From Thermomonas fusca DSM 15424 (GTDB lineage: Bacteria; Pseudomonadota; Gammaproteobacteria; Xanthomonadales; Xanthomonadaceae), in the NCBI RefSeq assembly GCF_000423885.1, contig NZ_AUIV01000044.1, positions 1 through 5,947 on the forward strand: a stretch of 5,947 nt of DNA, read 5' to 3'. Every line of letters starts with the position of its first letter. The stretch's first letter is position 1. A program made the position numbers and the translations under genes. Shown here in pieces: positions 1 to 5,488 of this stretch. The notes under the pieces were generated by a model, which saw nothing but the letters and a program-made list of their open reading frames with translations, was not told the origin of the DNA and did not search any database.

Positions 1-848
1 GTCATCGAACTCATCCGCAGCCCATCCATGCCGTCGTCGCTACCCGCGCTGTCGGACAGGAACACGGATTCGTCCTCGCCTTCCAGCCAGCCTTTGCGCG
101 TCAGGTGCCGGCAGACGCGATGCGCGATAGTGTTGGCGAGCTGCGTCAGTTGCGCAGAGGTGGGGGCACGGGCGCGGCGCAGGCGCGGCTTGCGCCGCGG
201 GGGCTCGACGTTCGCGTCGTACACGCCGTCGAGCCACAGCATGTGGAAGTGAACATTCAGGTTCAGCGCGCTGCCGAAGCGCTGGATCAGGGTCACCGCA
301 CCGCATTGCGCCGTATCCCGCGGCACGCCGGCCTGATCGGCAAGCCAACCGGCGATCACACGATGCACGATGCCCAGCACCGGGCCGATCGCCTCAGGCT
401 TGCTGGCGAACAGGAAGCGCAACGGGTAGGGGAAACTCAGCACCCATTGCCGCACCGGCCGCGGGCCGAACACCTCGTCCACCAGATGCCGCGCCGACTC
501 GGCCATGCGCCGCGCGCCGCAGCTCGGGCACAGCCCGCGCTTCTTGCAGGAATACGCCACCAGCCTCTCGGCACGACAGTGCTCGCAGACCACGCGCAGG
601 AAGCCGTGCTCGAGCACGCCGCAGCGCAGGTAGGTCTCGAACTCCTCGCGCACATACTCGGGCAGCGGGCGGTCTTCTACCTCACGGCGCGCGAGAAAGT
701 CCGGCCAATGCGCCTGCACCAGCGAATACAGCAGCGTGCGCTCGGGACGGTGAGGCGCATAGCGAGCCGTGGGCAGATGCGCTGCCGGCGACGTTGCGTG
801 CGCCACGGCATCCTGCAGCTGCGACACGGTCGCGGCGAGGCGCGGCAC
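1..848 (-). CDS. IS91-family rolling-circle transposase, N-terminal part (partial)
   Basis: This HUH nuclease makes single-stranded nicks for rolling-circle transposition of IS91-like elements. The frame is open from a stop at 903-905 to the left edge and has no early ATG. I chose the GTG at 848-846 because GGAG lies 6 nt upstream. A zinc-binding N-terminal region follows, with C88-x2-C91, C101 and C107-x2-C110 in the typical CPSCGARRM context. Next come QWVLSFPYPLRFLF-type residues and the metal-binding HUH motif H200-F-H202 (bases 243-251) inside NLNVHFHMLWLDGVY. About 282 residues are present. The catalytic tyrosine region and C-terminus of a roughly 400-residue family member lie outside the window. 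The long plus-strand frame over the same bases is a shadow. Identification rests on recalled family sequence. The family is secure; the exact start is less so. Confidence 0.88.
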   Translation of the reverse strand, partial: MPRLAATVSQLQDAVAHATSPAAHLPTARYAPHRPERTLLYSLVQAHWPDFLARREVEDRPLPEYVREEFETYLRCGVLEHGFLRVVCEHCRAERLVAYSCKKRGLCPSCGARRMAESARHLVDEVFGPRPVRQWVLSFPYPLRFLFASKPEAIGPVLGIVHRVIAGWLADQAGVPRDTAQCGAVTLIQRFGSALNLNVHFHMLWLDGVYDANVEPPRRKPRLRRARAPTSAQLTQLANTIAHRVCRHLTRKGWLEGEDESVFLSDSAGSDDGMDGLRMSSM

Positions 849-905
849 GAAACACTCCGGTGCAGGGAATGGCTGCTCAGGCTTGCGCCCGCCCCGGCCG
901 GTTCA
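1..905 (-). mobile_element. Left IS91-family element, 5' (terIS-side) part, partial
   Basis: This covers the promoter-proximal part of an IS91/ISCR-type element that continues beyond the left edge. Its transposase reads leftwards, so its terIS end faces the cargo. The exact terIS boundary is not visible. It must lie between the in-frame stop at 903-905 and the RAYT remnant that is recognisable from about 960. No terminal inverted repeat is seen, as expected for this rolling-circle family. Confidence 0.7.
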
Positions 906-959
906 TATCGGCCTTTGTGCGCGCCCGCGAGGGAGCGCCGGGAGACCTGCCGATCAGAA

Positions 960-1118
960 TTCGAACACGCACTGCCATCCGACGGCATCGACGCACTACG
1001 TGCACGCCGACCAACAGCGCGCCTGGGCAGCGAACGTTTTCGTGCGCAAGTCGAGGCGTGGACCCAGCGCGCCGCAGCCCTGAAAACGCGGCGGCGTCCA
1101 AGCGCTGGCGATAGATGA
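960..1118 (+). pseudogene. REP-associated tyrosine transposase (RAYT, Y1 type) C-terminal remnant
   Basis: The plus frame ending with TGA at 1116-1118 reads ..ARLGSERFRAQVEAW.. followed by an Arg-rich tail. This resembles the end of RAYT/IS200-like Y1 transposases, where LGxxRFxxxIE is followed by a basic GRP-type tail. Only about 50 residues are left, and the catalytic HUH and Tyr parts are absent. The remnant is probably cut off on its left by the IS91 element. It cannot encode an active enzyme. Support comes partly from the terminal repeat immediately downstream (1110-1132), which matches the right end of the MITE at 2275-2395. The similarity call is from memory and short, so it is moderate. 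Confidence 0.5.
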
Positions 1119-1132
1119 ACCCGGGCTCTTTT
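1110..1132 (+). repeat. Right terminal repeat of the RAYT remnant
   Basis: This 23-base stretch, containing ATGAACCCG then a CTTTT run, overlaps the stop codon of the RAYT remnant. It matches 19 of 23 bases of 2359-2381, the right arm of the MITE-like element downstream. RAYT genes usually sit beside the short repeats they move, so this is read as that family's terminal sequence. Confidence 0.6.
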
Positions 1133-1267
1133 CCCGCCTTGTCCGACCCCGCTTCCTGAGCCGCGATGACGCTCGCGACGCCGGGTTGACCTGCATCAAG
1201 GCTTCAATGTCTGAACCGATGCAGAGTGGAGACGTGGGCACTGGCTACCCACCTGCGTCATTCAAAG

Positions 1268-1273
1268 AAGGAG
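1268..1273 (+). promoter_or_regulatory. Ribosome binding site of the first DUF6448-like gene
   Basis: AAGGAG lies 8 nt before the ATG at 1282. This decides the start in favour of 1282 over the upstream in-frame ATG at 1186 and the later one at 1288. A short hairpin (GTGGG 1234-1238, CCCAC 1248-1252) lies just upstream. TTGACC at 1186-1191 could be a -35 box, but no convincing -10 follows it. Confidence 0.75.
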
Positions 1274-1281
1274 TCGTCGCC

Positions 1282-1857
1282 ATGAGCATGATCCGCCGCG
1301 TTACTTCCGCCGTCCTATCCTTGGGCGCGCTTCTCGTCCAGCCCGCCTTTGCCCACTGCGACACCGAGGACGGGCCCGCCGTACAGGACGGTTACCGGGC
1401 GCTGGAAACCGGCAACGTCAACTACGCGCTGAAGTGGGTCTTTCCGGAGGGAGAGGATGAGGTGCGCGCAGCCTTCGACGCCGCGCTGGCCAGCCGCGCC
1501 GGTCCCCAGTCTGCGACTGCCGACCGCCATTTCCTGGAAACGCTGGTGCGGGTCCACCGGCTGGGCGAGGGTGCCGGCTATGAGGGCATCAAGCCCACGG
1601 GTACCGAACTGCCGCCCGAGGTCGTCGCTGCGGACGTCGCCCTGGACATCGGCACGATCAATCCCCTGCGCGGGCTGATCGCCGGAGACCGCTGGGACGA
1701 ACTGGAGAAGCGCTTCAATGTCGCGCTCAGCAAGAAGAAGTTCGACGTCGACGACCTCACCGCCGCCCGCGAGTATGTCGCCGCCTATGTCAGCTACTTC
1801 AAGTACGCCGAGGGCGAGGACGAGCACCATGGTGGACACGACCACGGGCGGCACTAA
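1282..1857 (+). CDS. Secreted DUF6448-like protein with NiSOD-like N-terminal HCD motif (paralogue A)
   Basis: This is a 191-residue exported protein of unknown function. Residues 1-24 form a Sec signal peptide (RR, a hydrophobic stretch, then PAFA). Cleavage after A24 would leave His25-Cys26-Asp27-Thr-Glu-Asp30-Gly31-Pro32 as the mature N-terminus. The core is mostly helical and shares many positions with paralogue B: ALExGxV, LKWV, H83-F-x-E86, VHR (H92), EGA, GIKPxG, AAD and REYVAAYV. The C-terminus is Asp/Glu/His-rich (HHGGHDHGRH), a likely metal-binding tail. From memory the family is DUF6448, which has no known role. The pattern H-C-D-x-x-D-G mimics the nickel hook of NiSOD (H-C-D-L-P-C-G), so a metal site built on the free N-terminal His is inferred; a copper histidine brace is the alternative. 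The S26 peptidase gene overlaps its 3' end and is probably co-translated. Confidence 0.85.
   Translation: MSMIRRVTSAVLSLGALLVQPAFAHCDTEDGPAVQDGYRALETGNVNYALKWVFPEGEDEVRAAFDAALASRAGPQSATADRHFLETLVRVHRLGEGAGYEGIKPTGTELPPEVVAADVALDIGTINPLRGLIAGDRWDELEKRFNVALSKKKFDVDDLTAAREYVAAYVSYFKYAEGEDEHHGGHDHGRH
1816..1820 (+). promoter_or_regulatory. Internal ribosome binding site for the S26 peptidase
   Basis: GAGGA inside the 3' end of the upstream gene lies 8 nt before the ATG at 1829. The later in-frame ATGs at 1868 and 1871 have no purine-rich sequence before them. The site therefore favours the overlapping start and translational coupling. Confidence 0.5.
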
Positions 1858-2527
1858 CGCCGCCTCGATGATGCCTCGCAGCCTTCCACTGTGGCTGACC
1901 CGGGTGCTATCGAACTCGATGGCACCCGGGCTACGCGACGGGCAGTTGGTCCTAACCCTGCGGCCCCGGCGCAGGCATTGCTTCCGCCGGGGCGCGGTGG
2001 TTGCGGTCGACTCGCGCGAGGTCGGTCGCCGGATCGTCAAGCGCATCATCGGACTGCCCGGCGAGCGCGTACGCATGGAGGGGGGCCGGGTCTGGCTGGA
2101 CGGGCAACGCCTGGCCGAGCCGTACGCGTCGGCGTCGGCGTCGGCTTATCAGGGCACGTTCGACGTGCCCGAGGGACACTACCTGCTGCTGGGCGACAAC
2201 CGGGATGCGTCAAGCGACTCCCGCACCTGGCGCAACCCGTACGTGGGTCGAGGTGAGATCGCGGGCGTGCTCCTCCATAAAAATCGAAAAATAGGGTCAG
2301 GTTCATTTCCTGCTCTCCGGCGCGCCTCATGCCGATGGCGGCAGAGTCTGCCGCAGCGGATAAATGAACCCGACCCCTTTTTTGAGTTTTCATCGTTGAC
2401 CAGGATCAAGGCAGCGGTGGCGAGACGAGTTAGGCTGCGCCTGCCCCCAGCTCAGCACCGCCATGACGCCAACGCACTGTCGCCACCCGCGTGCCCCGCG
2501 CGGGATCTGGTGAGAAGCCAACGGTAA
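1829..2527 (+). CDS. S26-family signal peptidase (SodX-like candidate) with MITE-derived C-terminal extension
   Basis: This is a serine/lysine-dyad leader peptidase that cleaves exported or precursor proteins. From the ATG at 1829 it is 232 residues. Visible motifs are S28-N-S30-M-x-P (catalytic Ser30), V-K71-R-I-I-G-x-P-G-E (catalytic Lys71) and G122-D-N-R-D with a following S-D-S-R. The conserved domain ends near IAGVLL (about 149). Residues from about 153 are encoded by the inserted MITE-like element and sequence beyond it, so the natural C-terminus has been replaced. The N-terminus lacks a strong membrane anchor; only a short LPLWLTRVL stretch precedes Ser30. It overlaps the DUF6448-like gene by 29 nt, or starts 10 nt after it if ATG 1868 is used. 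Context suggests it processes that protein, as SodX does for NiSOD. It could instead be a generic LepB-type enzyme. A GTCGGC triplication near 2128-2146 encodes an Ala/Ser run. Confidence 0.82.
   Translation: MVDTTTGGTNAASMMPRSLPLWLTRVLSNSMAPGLRDGQLVLTLRPRRRHCFRRGAVVAVDSREVGRRIVKRIIGLPGERVRMEGGRVWLDGQRLAEPYASASASAYQGTFDVPEGHYLLLGDNRDASSDSRTWRNPYVGRGEIAGVLLHKNRKIGSGSFPALRRASCRWRQSLPQRINEPDPFFEFSSLTRIKAAVARRVRLRLPPAQHRHDANALSPPACPARDLVRSQR
2275..2395 (+). mobile_element. MITE-like, RAYT-associated inverted-repeat element
   Basis: Two arms of about 34 bases face each other: 2275-2308 and 2362-2395. Each matches the reverse complement of the other at 26 of 34 positions. The inner 15 bases (GGGTCAGGTTCATTT against AAATGAACCCGACCC) differ at one position. 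Between them lies a perfect 8-bp hairpin with a one-base loop (2338-2345 and 2347-2354). The element has no gene of its own. Its right arm matches the sequence just after the RAYT remnant at 1110-1132. It interrupts the 3' end of the peptidase gene. Exact ends and any target duplication are not certain. Confidence 0.75.
2294..2383 (+). terminator. Terminator-like fold formed by the MITE arms
   Basis: In the plus direction the paired arms (2294-2308 with 2362-2376) form a long GC-rich stem followed by six T bases at 2378-2383. This has the shape of an intrinsic terminator, so the insertion may now end transcription of the DUF6448-peptidase pair before the AraC-type gene. It is inferred from sequence only; the loop is large, though it contains its own hairpin. 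Confidence 0.4.
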
Positions 2528-2534
2528 CGCCGCA

Positions 2535-3695
2535 ATGGTGTTCTCGCCGATTGATGTCCTGCTAGCGACCAGCATCCTGCAGTCCCTGGCGCTGGCGGCC
2601 TTCCTGTTGCTGCCGGAAAACATCCGTGTGCCAAGCAACCAATTGCTGGTCGCCACGCTGGTCAGCTTCGCCTTCGGCCTGGGCGAAATCCTCGCGTACG
2701 GGACCGGACTGACGATGCGGCATCCGGGCCTGGCCTACGTCGGTACGCTGGTGGGATTGCTGCAGGCGGGCACGCTGTACCTGTACGCACACTCGCTCAT
2801 GTTCCGCGACTTCCGCCTGCGCCCGGCGCATGTGATCCACACCACGCTGTTCTGGGTGGTCGCGGCGATCCTGGTGGTGGAGTACTACCGTCAGCCGACC
2901 GCGGTGCAGCTGCAGATCCTGCAGCGGCAGGACTACCCCGGGATGCTGACCTCGCCGGTGCTGGCGGTGGCGATCCACGTGGTGGTGCTGGGATACCTGT
3001 ACGCGACGATCCGCGCGCTGTCGCGGTTCGGGGTCGGCATCCGCCATGTGTTCTCCAGCATCGAGAACCGGCAGCTGTCGTGGCTACGCTCGCTGCTGAT
3101 CGGCTATTCGGCGGTGTGGACGGTCAGCCTGCTCTACTGCCTGTCCGCGCATGTGGTCAGGAATCCGGCAAGCACGCGCTGGATCGTGGGGATCGCCGGC
3201 GCCGTCGGTTTCGTCTTCATCAACTATCTGCTGCTCAACGCGCTGCGCCAGCCTGCGCTGTTCAGCGGGCTCGGGGCCGAAGAGGCCGCGCTGCTGGAGG
3301 AGGTCCAGGCCCCTGCGCCCGCAGCGGCGACCGGATACCAGGACCCGGTGCTCGAGGCCCGCCTGCAGCAGCACATGCGTCAGGCGCGCCCGCATCTGCG
3401 CTCCAACCTGACGCTGGCGCAGCTGGCGCGCGAACTTGCGGTGTCACCGCGCGAGCTGTCGCGGCTGCTCAACCAGGGCTTCGGCACGAACTTCTTCGAA
3501 TTCATCAGCAGCCACCGCCTGGAGGAAGCCAAGGTCTTGCTGGCGGACCCGACAGCCACCGACTCGATCCTGACGGTGATGTACGAGTCGGGCTTCAATT
3601 CCAAGTCGGTGTTCAACACGCTGTTCCGCAAGTCCACCGGCATGACCCCCAGCCAGTACCGCACGCAGCATCTGCAGGCTCGCGCGGAGCCGTGA
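2535..3695 (+). CDS. Seven-helix membrane protein with C-terminal AraC-type DNA-binding domain
   Basis: This 386-residue protein is probably a membrane-bound transcriptional regulator. Seven hydrophobic segments are visible at about residues 6-26, 36-56, 66-89, 99-117, 138-161, 184-206 and 214-236. They put the N-terminus outside and the C-terminus in the cytoplasm. An acidic and Ala/Pro linker (about 247-267) follows, then an AraC/XylS domain at about 275-380. The first helix-turn-helix is LTLAQLARELAVSPRELSRLL (292-312). The second spans about 343-365, with the family signature YESGFNSKSVFNTLFRKSTGMTPSQYR at 350-376. No good Shine-Dalgarno precedes ATG 2535 (GAGAAG is 17 nt away), so the start is the first ATG of an open hydrophobic segment and is fairly likely. 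The gene sits between two DUF6448-like paralogues in the same direction and may sense an envelope signal to control them. The ligand is unknown. Confidence 0.9.
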   Translation: MVFSPIDVLLATSILQSLALAAFLLLPENIRVPSNQLLVATLVSFAFGLGEILAYGTGLTMRHPGLAYVGTLVGLLQAGTLYLYAHSLMFRDFRLRPAHVIHTTLFWVVAAILVVEYYRQPTAVQLQILQRQDYPGMLTSPVLAVAIHVVVLGYLYATIRALSRFGVGIRHVFSSIENRQLSWLRSLLIGYSAVWTVSLLYCLSAHVVRNPASTRWIVGIAGAVGFVFINYLLLNALRQPALFSGLGAEEAALLEEVQAPAPAAATGYQDPVLEARLQQHMRQARPHLRSNLTLAQLARELAVSPRELSRLLNQGFGTNFFEFISSHRLEEAKVLLADPTATDSILTVMYESGFNSKSVFNTLFRKSTGMTPSQYRTQHLQARAEP

Positions 3696-3756
3696 GCGCC
3701 GGTTATCGGCACCCGGCCGGTTCGAGTTCGGGCCGTCGCGGAAATCGAACTTTCAA

Positions 3757-3781
3757 GTCATTGTTCCATAAAGCAAATGAC
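3757..3781 (+). promoter_or_regulatory. AT-rich dyad, possible operator or promoter of paralogue B
   Basis: GTCATT (3757-3762) and AATGAC (3776-3781) form an inverted repeat around an A/T-rich spacer, in a 226-base gap that is otherwise very GC-rich. It is the only such patch upstream of paralogue B and could bind the adjacent AraC-type regulator. No clear -35/-10 pair was found. Confidence 0.3.
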
Positions 3782-3910
3782 CACTACGGCGATCGGTTCG
3801 AAGTCGCGTCGTCGAACGACACCGCGGGTGCGCGGCCCCATCCTGCATGGCAAGCACTACACCGGTGGCGCATCCAATCGCGGCGTCCGGTGACCCCCAG
3901 GAATGCCAAC

Positions 3911-3915
3911 AGGAG
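3911..3915 (+). promoter_or_regulatory. Ribosome binding site of paralogue B
   Basis: AGGAG lies 6 nt before ATG 3922. It decides this start over the upstream in-frame ATG at 3847, which would put extra residues ahead of a well-formed signal peptide. Confidence 0.75.
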
Positions 3916-3921
3916 AACACC

Positions 3922-4557
3922 ATGACTTTCCCCGTCCTTCGCAAGAGCCTGCTCGCCGTCGCCCTCGTGGCAGCCGCGAACCTCGCCTGGATCGGCACCG
4001 CGTCCGCGCACTGTGATGCGGTCGATGGTCCGGTCATCACCGCCGCCGCCGCGGCACTGCAGAACGGCGACGTCACGCCGCTGCTGAAATGGGTACCGGC
4101 GGCCGACGAGGCCGCGATCCGCAGCGCCTTTGCCGATGCCCGCAAGGTGCGCAAGCAGGGGCCGGATGCGCGCAAGGTCGCCGATCTGCACTTCTACGAG
4201 GCGCTGGTGCAGGTGCACCGCGTATCCGAAGGCGCACCGTTCACCGGCATCAAGCCCGCGGGCGGGATCCAGCCGGCCATCGCCGCCGCCGATACCGCGC
4301 TGGAAAGCGGCAACATCGACCCGCTGATCGCCGAGATCACCGGTGCGGTCGAACATGGCATCCGCGAGCGCTTCCAGGCCGCCCGCTCGACCCGCGACAC
4401 GGCCGACCGCAGCACCGACGACGGGCGCGAATTCGTGGCTGCCTACGTGCAATACGTGCATTACCTGGAGAAGCTGCATGACGTCGCCGCCGCAAGCACC
4501 GCGCCGCACACGGCGCCGGAGTCGCCCGACGCAGCGGCGGGCACACACGCACACTGA
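3922..4557 (+). CDS. Secreted DUF6448-like protein with NiSOD-like N-terminal HCD motif (paralogue B)
   Basis: This 211-residue exported protein is the second member of the family in the window. Residues 1-29 form a Sec signal peptide ending A27-S-A29. The mature chain would begin His30-Cys31-Asp32-Ala-Val-Asp35-Gly36-Pro37. It aligns with paralogue A through LKWV, GP, H90-F-x-E93, VHR (H99), EGA, GIKPAG, AAD-x-AL, I-x-x-RF and REFVAAYVxY. The positions equivalent to the first His, Cys and Asp, the Asp at position 6, and the two inner His residues are kept in both copies. The copies otherwise differ widely, so this is an old duplication or two separate acquisitions rather than a recent repeat. 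The tail is longer and poorer in charge than in A (Ala/Pro/Ser, ending THAH). It has its own ribosome binding site and upstream gap, so it is probably transcribed separately. Metal binding is inferred; the function is unknown. Confidence 0.87.
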   Translation: MTFPVLRKSLLAVALVAAANLAWIGTASAHCDAVDGPVITAAAAALQNGDVTPLLKWVPAADEAAIRSAFADARKVRKQGPDARKVADLHFYEALVQVHRVSEGAPFTGIKPAGGIQPAIAAADTALESGNIDPLIAEITGAVEHGIRERFQAARSTRDTADRSTDDGREFVAAYVQYVHYLEKLHDVAAASTAPHTAPESPDAAAGTHAH

Positions 4558-5178
4558 CCCTCGGACACGGCCGGGGACACTGAAGCAACCGGGGTCGTCC
4601 CGCTTCACCGCGTTCACGGGCAGCCGGCTGCACTGCGGCCGGCTCTGCCGTCCGGACGTTCGCCACGGTCTGCGGGACCGGACGGGTGGGACGCAATCAC
4701 TGCGGGGGTGGCGCTTGGGGGCTTGCTGGTAGACGGCATCCAGTGCACCTGGTCCTTCGGCTATTACAAAGGTCCCGGGATGCGGATCGCCCGTGCGGGC
4801 GCCGTCACTGCGCTCGCGCCTCTGGGGCGGAGCCTTGCTCGCGGCTTGGGCCGTGGCGAAAAACTGGGTTCACTATTTCGCCGTCCGGGTCAATGTGCAC
4901 AAACCACTTCCCCCTGTTGCCGGGCATCCGGAATCGCGTTGACCCGCTTCACCGGCTTCCGCAGTGTTTCAATTCGAGGCGGCACCGCTGCCTCCGTCAC
5001 CCTATGGGATCTGGCGGCTCGCGCCGCCCACGCAATCTTCTGCGAACAGGAAGCGAAACCCGCGTATGCCGTAATAATCGAAAGGCCTGCGCCGCATGGG
5101 GCCCCGAGGTATCGGCAGGCCCGTGATCACGCCGCGCTCCCATCGCCCACCGTTATCCAGGCAGCGGCCCTCGCGCTT
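4558..5178 (+). other. Stretch of about 620 bases without a recognisable gene
   Basis: The open frames here have no recognisable domains, ribosome binding sites or credible codon pattern. The largest, from 4708, runs across the opposite-strand cytochrome fragment and is not believed. What is visible: a hairpin at 4622-4644; a small GCCCG/CGGGC dyad at 4789-4800; and an 8-bp perfect inverted repeat CGGGTCAA (4886-4893) and TTGACCCG (4939-4946) around 45 bases. It may be a decayed gene or mobile element, but I cannot identify it. Confidence 0.5.
4622..4644 (+). terminator. Possible hairpin terminator after paralogue B
   Basis: AGCCGGC (4622-4628) pairs with GCCGGCT (4638-4644) over a 9-base loop. 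GGCAG/CTGCC outside it can extend the stem with a small bulge. It lies 65 bases after the stop codon. No T run follows, so intrinsic termination is doubtful. Confidence 0.3.
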
Positions 5179-5196
5179 TCCCGCGGCTTAGCGGGA
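5179..5196 (-). terminator. Hairpin just after the cytochrome stop codon
   Basis: TCCCGC (5179-5184) and GCGGGA (5191-5196) form a perfect 6-bp stem with a 6-base loop. It starts one base beyond the minus-strand TGA at 5200-5198. There is no T run in the minus direction, so it may act as a transcript-stabilising hairpin rather than a true terminator. Confidence 0.4.
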
Positions 5197-5197
5197 C

Positions 5198-5488
5198 TCA
5201 ATCATCGTCGCCCCGGTCGCCGTCACGGCCTGCTCCGCCACGGATGTCGTGTTCGTCCGCGCTGCGGTGGCATTCGACGCAATTGGCGAAGTTGCGGATA
5301 CCTTCCTCGACATGCTTGCTCCGGATGTTGGCGGGCGTATGTTCGTGGCAGCCATAGCAGGTATAGCGACTGTAGTCGTTGCGCGCGTGGCAGGTGATGC
5401 ATTGCGTGTTGTGGTCGCGGTCGAGACGAAAATAAAGGTTGTGGTCGAAAGTCGCAGGCAGCCATTTATCCTGGCGATGGCATTGTCC
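5198..5488 (-). pseudogene. Multihaem c-type cytochrome, C-terminal fragment (class III-like)
   Basis: This is an electron-transfer protein fragment that would act in the periplasm with covalently bound haem. About 96 residues remain. Three intact haem-binding motifs are present: CITCH (5387-5401), CYGCH (5345-5359) and CVECH (5267-5281). They are spaced by residues typical of cytochrome c3/c7-like proteins, with extra His (FDH, DHN, HEH, KH) available as haem ligands. The tail is Asp/Gly/Arg-rich and acidic. The N-terminus, signal peptide and earlier haem sites are missing. A fourth motif survives only as G-Q-C-H; the first Cys codon is replaced by Pro (5489-5491), which belongs to the IS91 end. 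The open frame continuing to 5749 reads through IS91 DNA and is not native. The fragment lacks an export signal, so it is judged non-functional. It resembles proteins annotated as class III cytochrome c family (recalled, not searched). Confidence 0.8.

Noticed and set aside
894..908. GGTTCAT near 900 as a possible left terminal repeat of the RAYT element
   Set aside because: Only seven consecutive bases match the MITE arm and the flanks do not; likely chance.
105..1118. Long plus-strand open frame of 337 codons
   Set aside because: Most of it lies antisense to the well-supported IS91 transposase in GC-rich DNA and has no recognisable domain. Only its last ~50 codons (RAYT remnant) are kept.
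1186..1208. Possible sigma-70 promoter starting with TTGACC
   Set aside because: No -10 hexamer at an acceptable distance; kept only as a remark in the ribosome binding site entry.
3080..3925. Plus-strand open frame overlapping the AraC-type gene
   Set aside because: It is a +1 shadow of the regulator gene in GC-rich DNA, with no independent features.
4964..4980. CRISPR-repeat-like string GTTTCAATTCGAGGC
   Set aside because: Only a single occurrence; no repeat-spacer periodicity anywhere in the window.
4708..5397. Plus-strand open frame of 229 codons
   Set aside because: It has no ribosome binding site, no recognisable motif and irregular composition, and it runs antisense into three CXXCH haem motifs of the cytochrome fragment.
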